From Linum tenue (lineage: Eukaryota; Streptophyta; Magnoliopsida; Malpighiales; Linaceae): DNA of 64,000 nt. Position numbers and translations under genes: made by a program. Positions 1 through 10,949 of this stretch are shown here, piece after piece (position 1 is the stretch's first letter; each line of letters starts with the position of its first letter). Below the pieces are notes generated by a model. It ran no database searches, had not been told where the DNA came from, and worked only from the letters and a program-made list of their open reading frames with translations. The stretch spans positions 16,715,467-16,779,466 of the forward strand of contig CAMGYJ010000010.1 in assembly GCA_946122785.1 (NCBI GenBank). The letters run 5' to 3'.

Positions 1-1823
1 TTAGCTGTGTGCAGGTAATGCATGGCCCGTAGCCAGTCGGAAGCATTACTACCGTTAGATCCGAAGCTAGAACGCACTTTTCGTCAGCTTAGGAGAGTGC
101 AACGAGCGAGACTGGCTACGACAGAAGAGCAGGTTGACGGACAGATTAGCACCGGCTCTGAGCTGGAGGACGACATGGGCGACGAGAACAACCTAATGAA
201 TAACCTGAATCAGGGACAACCCTTGGGGATGCCCCTATAGGTTCCTCCACTGGATCAAGTCCCACCCAATGGCGGTATTCCACAGGCAGACGCTGCCAAC
301 CATCAGCTACCTCCTCAGGGGCCCACTATGGAGTACTTCTACACTCCACAGATCACTGACATTCGTCCAGTCATCCAGTACCCGCCCATCCCTGCCAACA
401 ACTTCGAGATCAAGCCATGCTAGATCCAGTTGATTACATCTTCCATCCAGTTCCATGGGCTTAAGGATGAAGAGGCGAGGGTGCACCTTTCTTGATTCTT
501 GCAGCTGACCAATGGGTTCAAGCTGAACGGCGTGCCAGATGACTCGATCCGTCTTCACCTCTTCCCCCACTCTCTGGCGGGGCATGCCAAGAGGTGGCTA
601 GAGACTCACCCACCACTGTCCATCACTTCTTGGGATGATCTGGCCAACAAGTTTGTGCACATGTATTAACTGGCCTCCAAGACCTCAGAAATTCAGCGGG
701 AGATCACTCATTTCCGCCAAGAAGATGATGAGTCGCTGGGAGATGCCTGGGAGCGATACTCGGGACTGTTATGGAAGTGTCCCCACCACGGTTTTAGTGA
801 TGTATTCACTGTTGGGAACTTCTATAGTGCTCTATCTCTAAATAGTCAGAGATTGGTTGAGTCTTTATATCCGGGTGGGGACATTCTCACGAGGACTCCA
901 CCCGATCTGAATCAGATGATCAGTACTTTGGCCATCAGAGATCATTCTTGGGGACCGATCACCAGAGGTAGGAACTCTCGAGACAGAGGTGGGCATGCCA
1001 TGGAGGCCAAATCAGGGCTTGAGCGAGAGGTGCCCGAGCTGGTTCAGACATTGAAGCAGCCTAACAGTCTCATTCCAGGCAGAGGCATGGTTGCACCTCT
1101 TGTGGCACAATGCTAGTGGTGTGAGAGTTTGAACCATTTGGTGGATGATTGTCAGGCTATGCGGGAGTCCTCCCCACCCCAGGAGTAGTTGGACTTCATT
1201 GCTAATGCTCGGCGCCTAGACCCCTACAGTGGTACCTATGACGAGGGGTGGCACCAGCATCCTAATTTCTACTGGAGTGGCAACAACAGCAACACCACCA
1301 CCAAGCCTCCCAGATTCACAGCACCAGCTGGTGGTTTTCAGCAGAGGCACCAGTATCAGACCCGACCGGGTCAATTCCAGCAACAATTGGCATTTATGCG
1401 CAGACAGGGGCAGACTTTTCAGCAACACCAGTGCTCGATACAACAACCAACAGGAGCACCATCACAGAATGACCAGATAACCGAGCTGCAAGATTTGATG
1501 ACGACCTTTGTGAGTACCAGTACTTAGAAGTTCGCCAAGATGGACCAGTTTATGGATTTCACTATCGGGAAATTCAGTGAACTTGAGGCTAGTCAGAGGT
1601 ACCAGCAGGCACTACTGCAGGATATGGACACAAAAATTGGACAACTGGCAGATGCCCTTGCCTTCCAACTGGCTGGGACGCTTCCTAGCCAACCACTCCC
1701 GAATCCAAGAAATCATAAGGAGGGGTTGCACGTCATCATGGTGAGGAGTGGAATAATGACTGAGGATGCACTACCGCGGGATGCAAGGAAGGTGATGCAG
1801 CTCACCCCAGATCCGGAAGAGGA
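1..1823 (+). pseudogene. Athila gag remnant with in-frame stops
   Basis: Reading one frame through stops near 238, 421, 492 and 667 gives a retrotransposon gag domain, including LPHSLAGHAKRWLE-like residues near 570-600 and a DPPD(L/F)NQMI-type segment near 900. From 1190 the product becomes Gln- and Pro-rich (QQRHQYQTRPGQFQQQ) and then a helical stretch (about 1540-1720), as in Athila gag C-termini before the protease. Gag would coat element RNA in cytoplasmic particles. This copy cannot make it. An intact zinc knuckle was not seen. Confidence 0.8.
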
Positions 1824-2571
1824 ATGGTGGAAAAGGAGCCAGAGGCTCGAGCCCAAAAGCCCCAGCCAGTCGTGGTTGAATATAAGCCAAAGCTCCCATT
1901 TCCCACCAGGCTGCACAAAGACCGGCTCGAGGCAGAGTTCGGGAACTTCATGTCCATGCTTAAGAAGCTGAATGTTCAAGAGCCTTTTCTTGAGGCACTA
2001 TCTCAGAGGCCCAAGTATGCAAAGTTCCTGAAAGATCTTCTCTCGAAGAAGAAGAAGAAGAAGCTGAGCGAGCTATCCATAGTGGAGCTCAGCAAGGAGG
2101 GCTCAACCATTCTGCAGAACAAGCTTCCACAGAAACAAAGGAACCGAAGTAGTTTTACTATCTCGTACTCTGGTAAATTGCATGTAGAGAATTCCTTGGC
2201 GGACTTAGGTGCTAGAATCAATGTTATACCATACACATTATTCAAGAAACTAGGTGCTGATCGATCAATAGTTCATCCTGGAGGTATAGTGGAAGACCTA
2301 CTGGTTCAGGTTGGCAGTTTCTTTTATCCTGCGGATTTTTTTGTCTTGGATAACAATGAAGACGCAGAAGTGCCCTGATACAGGAAGGCCTTTCCTGGCC
2401 ACCACCAAGGCTCTCTTTAATGTGCATGATGGGGCCTTAGTTTTGAGGAATGGTGAGGAGCAGCTAACTTTTTCCATCGCTCCTAATATGACTGCTCCCT
2501 CGCCTTTGTATGTTGTCTCTCACCATGTGTTCGAGTCTGTCGTGTATCCTGCTATGTCTACTATTTTGTAG
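1824..2571 (+). pseudogene. Athila aspartic protease region (pol N-terminus), broken
   Basis: The open frame 1824-2378 encodes a basic spacer with a poly-Lys run (about 2045-2065) and the retropepsin-like motif ADLGARINVIP near 2200. It continues as KLGADRSIVHPGGIVEDLLV and FFYPADFFVLD. The frame then shifts near 2370 to GRPFLATTKALFNVHDGALVLRNGEEQ. This is the usual Athila protease order. Protease would cleave the gag-pol polyprotein. The copy is interrupted by a frameshift and is followed directly by the end of pol, so it is inactive. Confidence 0.8.
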
Positions 2572-2892
2572 GCTGCTCCACCTCATCCTCCTCCACTACT
2601 CCCAGCCCCAAAGTTATCAACAGAGCGGCGCAAGGAGGAGTGGTGGCCAAAGCTGCAGTCATCCAAGCTTAGCAAAATGAAATATGGAGACCCCTATGAG
2701 CTGGTCCCAGATCCTGGACCCCGACCACCCTGGCCTTCCGAGTATTCGCTCGGGTGCATCTTTCCGGATGGCCAGGTCGAGTTGGCTTGTGCTGGTGGCC
2801 ACAATCGTCATGTGCATTGCCACCATTTGAAGATGTACCTCAAGAGAGATGTGGATCCGCTCTTGGTGGCACCTGTTCTTAATCCTCTCTAA
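2572..2892 (+). pseudogene. Short terminal pol remnant (integrase C-terminus-like)
   Basis: The frame ending at 2892 contains YSLGCIFPDGQVELACAGG followed by HNRHVHCHHLKMYL. This resembles the weakly conserved end of gypsy integrases, where a basic Val-Asn-Gly-His-Arg-Leu-Lys segment precedes the stop. The assignment rests on its position (before the post-ORF hairpin and 3' noncoding region) and on this short motif. The RT, RNase H and integrase core that should precede it are absent. Confidence 0.45.
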
Positions 2893-2939
2893 GCATCCAC
2901 TGATTGTGTCTAGCTAAAGACGTTAAAGAAAGAGCTTAT

Positions 2940-2956
2940 GGTGAGGCAACCCCACC
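2940..2956 (+). other. Post-ORF stem-loop, Athila copy
   Basis: GGTGAGGCAACCCCACC can fold with a GGTG/CACC stem. It lies about 45 bases after the last stop and is preceded by GTCTAGCTAAAGACGTTAAA. Equivalent hairpins follow the ORFs of the two LARD elements at 8896-8913 and 29181-29198. Confidence 0.6.
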
Positions 2957-4324
2957 ACAATTTGCACTTTCTTTCCCTTTGTCCTCTGTGTTTTATGTCG
3001 ACTTTGACCGCCTCGAGAGGCTGTACTCGCTGGCCCTTATCCACATTTGTCGTGTGTTTTGTTTTATTTTTCTTTTGGATATTATGTCATTGGACTGACA
3101 ACTCTACCTAACGCCTTTTTGGTTGAGTGGTTTTTTTTTTGCTCTAGCCCGTGTTCTTTGCGCGACTGGTTTCATTTCTAGTCCTTTCCCCGTCCGACTG
3201 GTCCACTTTCCAGTCCCGCTGCAGTCTGCTTTTCCCGGTAACATCATTCCCCTTCTCTTCCCCTCTTCTCAATTGAGGTCAATGTCGATCTTAAGTGTGG
3301 GGGTGTTTATATTAGACTACTTATTGTGTTTATGTGCTTGGCACCTAGTCCTATGTCTAAATCATTGATTTGAGGGATCCAAGTACGTGCTCCTTGCAAA
3401 GACGTGCTTAGTATGCTTTGAATTGACAGTATTTATAGTACTATGCAACCTAGGGAGGTAGTTGTAGAATAAAGGATGCTAAAGTATAAGATCTTTCCTG
3501 TCTGTCTTTTTGCTGTGTCGGTTGATTGTGTGAACTAGTTGATTTTGGACCTTTGATTCATGTGATATCGATGACTCTCTCTCGCTGTGTGTCGACTCAT
3601 GTTTCGTATAAGGGTGCTCAAGTGTGTAATGATAAAGCTATTGGTCCTCCATGTTAGAAAAATTGAAAATTTAAACATGGGGTAAGCACAACGTGTGTGG
3701 CACCGTTCATTGCACAAAATCAGGTTTTGGAAGAGACTTTAGTGATCCTTGGTGGGGTAGGCCTACAAGGTGAAGCTAAGTCGTCTCTAATACAAGTAAA
3801 AATTCCACCCGTTGAATGGTCTACCTACTCGAGGATGTGTTTTTAAGGGCACAGATAGAGCTTCCGACACCCCTTATTTTCATTGACCCTCCACACGAAG
3901 TGAGGAAAATGAGTTAAAAGAAGTACTCTGGCGAGTGACAGATGTACAGAAATTGCTCTTGCTCACCTAATAAGGTAGGACCGCGCATAAAAACTGCAGT
4001 TGGAACCCCAGCAAAGTGCAAATGTGAAAAACAGAAGAAAAAGAAACACATAATAAAAAAGGGGGTTACAAAAAGTGAGTCTCATTGTCCATGAATCGTC
4101 TGTCCTAGTTCTACTGCTTCACATGATCCTAGTGTGAGTCTAGTGCTCGCATTGAGAGAAATAGGGAATGTCTTAGAAAGCTGGTTGACCTCGTAAGTTG
4201 CTAAATAATCTAGGAAATCCTCTACCGACGATTGGGGTTGCATGATGCTGGAGAGGTCTGGAGAGCTGCATTGGTTTGAGCCAGGTTTGCTTGGGGACAA
4301 GCAAACGGTTAAGTGTGGGGGATT
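2957..4324 (+). other. Noncoding 3' region of the Athila element with two polypurine tracts
   Basis: No convincing ORF is present. The tract TTAAGTGTGGGGGTGT at 3291-3306 resembles the genuine 3' polypurine tract at 4309-4324 (TTAAGTGTGGGGGATT), which abuts the LTR. Between them lies a block (about 3660-3920) that recurs inverted at 13.25-13.5 kb, including ACAAGTAAAA and CATTGACCCTCCACAC. Confidence 0.7.
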
Positions 4325-5600
4325 TGATAAATCGTTATTTGTACATGTTATTTCCCACTAATCTTGAACCATTTGAGAGTTTATTCTCATGTTTTAAGTT
4401 GATTTCACGCTAGGGTGTGCTTTTATGTCATGTTTCTGGACCTGGAGCGGAAAGGAAGGCTTGGAAGCGAGATTCGGGTCAGAACACCAAGGAAACGGAA
4501 GGAGGAGTTCAAGGGCCAAAAACCTCGTATGGTCTTTGCAAAACCCGACCGGGGAAAATGGCAAGAGATCAGGGAAACCGTCAAGGGCGTTTCCCCGGCC
4601 TTTACCCCCAATTACCTGATCGGGTAATTCCTTTTGAAGACCGGGTTTTACCCTGTCAAGCTGCGCACCGTTTTGACATTACCCGGTCGGTTCTCTTAAA
4701 ACCCGACCGGGTAATTGGGCAAGGTTTCGGGCAGGAGAGCTATTTGAAGGCAATTCTGGGTTCTTTGTGGGGACAGTCGAGTTTTAGAGCAAGAAAGTAT
4801 AAACCTAGAGAGAGAATGTGACGAATAAAGTCTCCAAAGTGACCTAGATCGAGTTTCGACGCCATTGGAGCTCGATTGGAGAAGTGCCAATTGACAACCA
4901 GAAGCTGATTTTCATCCTCCACAGAATGACTTCTACATCTGAAACTAATTTATCTTCTCCCTCTGTGGAGTAAACTCTCTCTCTCGCTTGGATATGAAGA
5001 ACCCTAGATTTGTATGTAAGGTTTGGTTGTGGGAACCCAAGTACATGATCCTTTGACATTGATTATATTCAATTGAGGCATGATTTTCTGAATTGCATGA
5101 ATCCTGATCAAATTCCTGTAGTTTCTGCTTTGACCTAGAAAGAGAATATATGCCTAGGTTGATAGAGCACCCTTAATTGAAGGTGGTGAATTGATTACTT
5201 TAGTCGAGGAGTCAATTCACTTCTCGGTACTGGATTTACTCCAGCAGAGGAGGTTTTGCAAGTTAGGGCCTCAGTTTGGTTACTCCGGTGGAGGTTAGTC
5301 GCACACCGGGTATTCAGATTGAGAGAGTCTGGAGACCTTTAGTCGAGACTTCAGATTGAATAAGAACCTTCCGCAATATAAATGTCATTGAATCTAGACT
5401 TGGAGAATCATAACATGACTTAACTGCAATCTAGGGTGAACCATATCTAGGTGACCTCTCTCAAACTTGAACTACAACTTTTGCTGCTTTGTGTTTGTTA
5501 GTTTAGTTAATACTTCACTACACTTAAACCTCTTTCAAGAAGTAGTCATCACATCTAGGACCCGGGTTGACAATTAAAGCTAAACCCGCTATACTACGCA
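4325..5600 (+). repeat. 3' LTR of the Athila-type element
   Basis: The LTR starts with TGATAAATCG immediately after the polypurine tract and ends with CTACGCA, giving TG...CA ends. The end was set by aligning it with the inverted solo LTR at 35800-36918, which shares ATCTAG..CCCGGGTTGA and the TGATAA start. Its U3-like part (4540-4720) holds repeated CCCGACCGGG and ACCCGGTCGG motifs. Confidence 0.75.
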
Positions 5601-5837
5601 TTAGTAGGTGGTTACACTTGGCCACTTTCTAGTGGGACAGTTCAGGGGAGTCACTTAGCGACCTGCTCAATTGTATTTTGGGTTGATTGCCAAACTTTGG
5701 TCTAGTCTTACGCCTTAGAGATTACATAGTTAATGCTCGTAGAAGTGGAGATTCTTGTACCTTTGAAGACGTACTCATTTCTGTGCTTCCCGATGTACCA
5801 ACAAATGGGGGGGGGAAGATGGATCAATCTTCTATAC
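5601..5837. other. Short spacer between LTR elements
   Basis: No coding or family match was recognised. It contains a run of nine G at about 5807-5815. Its last five bases, TATAC, are the left target duplication of LARD1. Confidence 0.5.
5833..5837. repeat. Left target-site duplication TATAC of LARD1
   Basis: TATAC directly precedes the LTR start and is repeated exactly at 11815-11819 after the 3' LTR. Five bases is the normal Ty3/gypsy duplication size. Confidence 0.85.
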
Positions 5838-7289
5838 TGATAATACCTAAAATATGTGTTATTTAGCCCCAATTACCAAGGATTTTGCATGTTAAATCAC
5901 CATGTCTAGGCCACATATAAAGTTATTTATGCTCATATTCATTCATATTTGCAAAATATGCATTTTGGCATAGGTATTCTTGATATGAAGGTTTTCATAG
6001 GGGAATTGACCCCACTTTGTCTTATTTTATGCTCTTCCAAGTGTTTGTGATGCAATTCCAGGTCTTATATTCATTTTGGATTGATCGGGAATCGATTGGA
6101 TTTCATCCAAGCACGATTGGGAATCTTAGGAGCAATAAAGGGAGAAAAGGCAATGGTCATGGCCACAGGTCACTGCCCTTGACCAGGTCGTGACGATGAT
6201 CGCGTCCTGTGATCGTGTCTGTGATTTGTGGCCACGATCTCCAGCATATGACCAAGAAGAAGGCAGAGAGTTTCCTCACACGGATCGCGGTCATGGTGCA
6301 TTTTGGCCGAGAAAAAGATCGTGTATGGAACACAAAGATCGCGGTCGTCATCTCATGAAGGAGACCACGATCGAGGAACTTAAAGACGAGACAAACCGTG
6401 TCATTTCAGGAGATTCGAAGACGTTTCAGGCTGGTCACGGCCAGGTCACAACCGTGATCATCGGGTCACGCCCTAGAGGCCTTGACCGCCATCAGCTTTC
6501 TATAAATAGCCCTCTTACTGCACTTTTCAAGGGAGAGCTGCCTTATAGTGGGAAAGCTAGGGTCTTTGAGTGTTTAAGAGAGGGATTCACCTTGAGAGAG
6601 ATTCATTGAAGATCCAGTCAACCCAAGGAGCAAAGAGAAGGTGCAAGCAAGGAGAAGAAGCTTGATTCCATATTTCCTCTGTTCTTGTTTGTGTTTTCTT
6701 CTTCCCTCTAATGACTTGAATCTCTAATGGCTGTTTAGGGAAGATGAACCCTAGTTTATAGGTTGTGTATGAATGGCTTATGTATGAATGCGTTTATCTA
6801 GTTGATTCTATTGCTATTCTATCATTGATTGTGTTTGGGGTAGGGCGCCCTAATCTTCTCTATTAGCCTACTTTATGCTTCTACGCTGGGTATGGAGTTC
6901 TAGGGTTAGACGAGTATGCTCCATCAAGCAAATCGTGATAGATGTTTGAATAGGGACCTATGGTGGTCGAGGCGACCGAACCCCTGCCGTTGGTTAGCCT
7001 TCCTAGATAGAACTCGGGATAAAACCTCAGTGTGGACAGTGGATAATGTCAATTGAAATGAGACGTAAGCTTAATGCCCTAGATACCATAGCATAGATCG
7101 AGGTGACTATATATGGGTTTAGGGGAGGCGTACTCGGAGGCGTGTGGATAACCACACTCATCTTTAGTGTTCTCTCGACCACTTGGTTGGTTGTTTATTT
7201 TGCCTTTGGAGTAGGTAAATTATTCCAAACCCTTCACCAAACTTCCGACCCGATTAGATAGTAGTTCAGGTCGACCACTCAAGCTATCG
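5838..7289 (+). repeat. LARD1 5' LTR
   Basis: It begins TGATAATACC and ends ATCG (expected CA, here mutated) just before the PBS. It matches LARD2's LTR (26407-27909) from the first bases and through GGTATGGAGTT and TAGGGTTAGACG. The U3-like part (6150-6480) holds GATCGCGGTC and related motifs. ATAAATAGCC near 6503 could be the TATA box of its promoter. Confidence 0.85.
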
Positions 7290-7295
7290 AGTTTT

Positions 7296-7313
7296 TGGCA
7301 CCATTGTCGGGGA
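7296..7313 (+). other. LARD1 primer-binding site, tRNA-Asp type
   Basis: TGGCACCATTGTCGGGGA follows the LTR after a short spacer. It is close to TGGCGCCGTTGCCGGGGA, the complement of the plant tRNA-Asp 3' end used by Athila and Tat elements, with three substitutions. Confidence 0.8.
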
Positions 7314-7595
7314 CTCTTAAGTTACTAGGAAAAGTCGGAAACTACAGTTTAATCATTTCTTGTGTGCCAAGTTTGGAGTTGTTTTGTTGTGTTTTGTGTT
7401 TGGCTAGCATCATTTTTTTGTTGTTGCAATGTTTGTCTTTTGTGCTTGTGATGTCATATTTTCTTTCTTTTGTTATGTTCCCTTTAGTGATCTTTTCTTA
7501 AGTGTTTGTTTAATTTTCCCTTTCTTTTCTTTTTACACTTGTGCTTTCATAGGTTGTTTTGTTTTTGTGAATTTAGATAATGTTTAGGTGTAGCT

Positions 7596-8880
7596 ATGGA
7601 TCCATATGGGTGGTATGAGAACTGAGGAGATCACCAAAGACTGAATTGGTGTTATCTTGAAGCTTCTAGTAGTGGTACTAGCCAATGATCTGGGTACGAA
7701 GAACAATCACCTCTCCATGCCTATCAACTGTACCTACATGGTTATCAAGCATCTCCACCATCATACGAAGAACCACCTCCACAACCTATGGTGAAGACCG
7801 AGTTGGAGATGGCCATTGAGAAACTTAATGCATACACGACATATTTAGAAGGACTTGAGGCAACTCACTCCACTCCAACCCCGGAACCAAAGAGCCTCTT
7901 GGAGCTCGATTTAGAAAAACTCATGGTCGGGAGTGGAAGTGCATTGCATTATTCACCACCACCTACACCAAAGAGCTTTGGAGAGTTAGCATGTGAGTGC
8001 TACAACATTTAAATGGAGTGCCTAGATGCTATCGACCCTGAACTTCTTCCGGGTTATAGATTTTTTACGAGAGAAAAGTTGGCTCCAAGTGGTGGGGACC
8101 GTAGTGACATCTCTCATCAAGGGGAATCCCGACCCTTCTAATCAAGACTTCCTCAAAGAACAAGAAGTGATGCTCAAGAGGATAGAGGAGAATGAAATAG
8201 TTATTGAGCAACTTTGCTCGAGACTCAATCAAGAGTGCCTCTTTGACGTCAAGAATGAAATGAAAGAGAAAGCGGTAGACTAGGAAGGTGTCTCAAGGGT
8301 GGAAAAGCAAGTGGAACTTGAAGATCCATCTATTAAAGAACTTGCTTGTAGAACCACTATTGCTCTTAATCATTAAAGAGAGACAACTAAAGAAAGGAGC
8401 ATTGATGCGGTTGTGAGGAAAGAAGGAGAAATGAAGAAGAGGAAGAGCTTGATACTCAACATGGGAAAGATTCTTCACAAAAAGGAGAGGAGGTGGAATA
8501 CGCAATTGGAGTTCAACCAATGGACAAGGTCTAAGTGGATGAAGATTCCACAAGTTACGCGTACTACTCAAGCTTTCCACACGACCTTGATACACTTTTA
8601 GAGAAGGATCCTTTTGCTGATTCTCTTTGCCAATCCAAGGCCACACCATCAACAATACCTGGTCAATTAAGATTGCATTACATGGTATGGGGCAAAGAGA
8701 AGAAATAAGAAGAGGTCTCGTGGGTGGAGACACAATTCTTACCAAGTTCAAGGGTTATACACATCATTTGAAGCATCCAAAGCTCGGGACTTGAGACACC
8801 ATCTCACCAACGAGAACCTAAACTTCAAGGAGGTCTTCAGCTAGATTGAGTACTTGAAGACAATGGTCCAGTGAAATTAC
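7596..8880 (+). pseudogene. LARD1 internal ORF remnant (conserved with LARD2, function unknown)
   Basis: The ATG at 7596 begins Met-Asp-Pro-Tyr, as in LARD2, but a TGA at 7623 stops it after nine codons. Further on, open pieces at 7788-8012 and 8026-8283 are Glu-rich and helical. The 3' part, read through shifts, gives DPFADSLCQSKATPSTI and LHYMVWGKEK near 8600-8700 and SFEASKARDLRHHLTNENLN near 8765-8830. All match LARD2. The product is not recognisably gag, protease or pol. Acidic coiled-coil-like content is visible, but no function is claimed. Confidence 0.65.
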
Positions 8881-8895
8881 CTAAAAGACACGCTA

Positions 8896-8913
8896 GTTGG
8901 GAGGCAACCCAAC
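8896..8913 (+). other. Post-ORF stem-loop, LARD1 copy
   Basis: GTTGGGAGGCAACCCAAC forms a six-pair stem (GTTGGG/CCCAAC) with loop AGGCAA. It lies right after the C-terminal LVGRQPN-like coding end, as in LARD2 (29181-29198) and the Athila element (2940-2956). Confidence 0.7.
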
Positions 8914-10949
8914 ATCGGTTTGCATTTTTTCCCTTTACCTTTCAATAAATTACTTGCATGTTTGAATTTTATTTTTAGGTTAGTTTGTAGTTTAAATAGT
9001 AGTGAACGACCATGCCTTAGTTAAGAATGAGTTCTTATGAACTAAGGTGAAGGGAAAATGATGAAATGATGAAATGTTGTTGCTTGTTGCATGATTATGA
9101 ATGAATGTATGCGATTTGGAGGCCTTGGTGGGCATGAATTGCATGATTCTAGATGTTTTGGTTGTCGCCTGCTAAGTCCTCGATGAAATGTCCAAACCAC
9201 ATGAATTGTGCTTTTAATGATTTGATGCATGTCAAATGAACGTTAATGCTTATGTTAGACCCCTAAAATCATATTTGAGGGGTAGTTTAGAATCTTGGTC
9301 GATTGTTATAACGTGTATGTTCCCTTTGCTCACCAAAGCTTACCACTTTGATATGATTTTTGAGCAATCGGTCCATACCCCTACTTTAGTCGTTTAGGTT
9401 TTTTTATTGCCCTTGGCGACGACATTAAAACCCCTAGTTTGACATGTTGTCAATAGAATCAATCAAATTAGATCGTTAACTACCTAAATTGACATTGTTT
9501 TCCACTTTGCACCCTTGTTTTACATAGTAACCATCAAGTACGGGGGTGTATAAGATTGGATCCTAGGGATTATAAGTAGTGTTCCATGCATTCTTTGATC
9601 ATTTATGAAATGTGTTTGGCATGGATGGGTATGAATTGTTCTTGAGTGTAGGAACCTTTATAAGGGTTAATCCTTTGAAGAGGAGAGAGTTTCAATGCTC
9701 CTCCTTCGGAAGTGCAACAAACTTTAAACTTCCAATCAATGGAGAAACCGAACCACTCGAAACTCGACACAATAATTCAAGCCTCAATCACCACTACACC
9801 ATGAGCAAGAACTCCAACAACAACTAGAAGTGCCACCTCGAGGTCAAGACAACTAGTCCAAAAGGCGATTTCTCAACTTTGGGAGGAGATCATCCCATCC
9901 ATCTTACCCTTTGATCCCACAATCACATCGACTAAGAATTTTGCTAACTTCGTTCCCCTATCTTTTTACCTTTCTCACATTGAGGACAATGTGCTCCTTA
10001 AGTGTGTGTGTGTGGTTGGGGGGGTGGTATGCATGATTGCTTGTGTGGAATGTTGTTAATGATTATACTTTCTTACCCCATGAATGTTTAAAATCTTGAT
10101 CACAAGAGATTGTGCTTTTAGAGTTATTGTGGACGATGATTTAGCATGTTTCAACCACTTGGAGCTTTGTATGTATGCCCAATTTTTTTCAAATTTGAGG
10201 GATCCAAGTTTGCCCCTGTTGCATTCTCCCTACTCAATGTACTTTGAATTTCTAGATAATTGTAATGTTATGCATGATAGGGAGTATAGTGTAGCGCTAT
10301 AGAGGATGTTGGGAGTGAAGAATTTAGCCAATGATTTCCTCCTTGAATGTGTTGATATTGTCCACTATCTAGGTTCGGACATGTGTGTGGGATTCTCTAC
10401 TTACTTTTGGACTCAAAATGTTTGCAAATATGTGCTCAATTTTGAAAAATATTTTGAAAATGAGGCTCACATGAGAGGTAGCCAATCCTCGCGGATTTGC
10501 AGTGCCCTTTGAGGATATGCTGGCGGATTGGATAGCTTTACTGCGTCCCGACCACTTTCACTATTTACCATCACCCAAGAATCTTTCCTCCTCACGGAAT
10601 CGAATGCCAAGGTCCAAAGTACCTTTTAGCAATTCATGAGACCTCAAAGCTCTCGTTTGTACCCGACATGCATGGCAACCCAATGTGGAGTGCAGGCTGG
10701 GAAGTGGTGCTCGGGCTAAGACGTATCCTCCCATCAACTTCCCGACATGTGACCTTGATAGAGAAGTCAATGTAACATACTCTCTTGGTCATGAGGGAGA
10801 GATACTTTCTTGCAAAAAGTTTGCAAAAGGTTTGGTGCAATGCGTGTCAACATAAAAAAAGGAGAAAGATAAATGACAACTCCTAACTTGAAATAAAGAA
10901 TAAAGAGCACCTTCTAGATTCCATGTTAAGTTAGGATTTTGGAGTTTTT
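8914..10949 (+). other. Noncoding 3' half of LARD1
   Basis: Only short chance ORFs are present. At 9980-10027 the conserved block ATTGAGGACAATGTG is followed by TTAAGTGTGTGTG and a G-rich tract. This is the internal polypurine-like site, here expanded by (GT)n. About 10500-10900 shows no recognisable feature. The genuine polypurine tract next to the 3' LTR is missing. Confidence 0.6.

Larger units (their letters stand above)
1..5600 (+). mobile_element. Athila-type Ty3/gypsy retrotransposon, 5' truncated by the window, internally deleted
   Basis: In order the element shows gag, an aspartic protease region, a short integrase C-terminal-like piece, a long noncoding 3' region, a polypurine tract and a 3' LTR. 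The spacer and protease wording (PFPTRLHKDRLEAEFGNF, then DLGARINVIP, then GRPFLATTKALFNV) is the Athila pattern. No reverse transcriptase, RNase H or integrase core lies between about 2571 and 2640, although an Athila element should have roughly 3 kb of pol there. Many in-frame stops show it is dead. The 5' LTR and PBS lie outside the window. Confidence 0.85.

Noticed and set aside
5805..5837. Polypurine tract of a further LTR element before 5838
   Set aside because: The purine tract does not abut the LTR, and TATAC at 5833-5837 is a target duplication, so this is flanking DNA.
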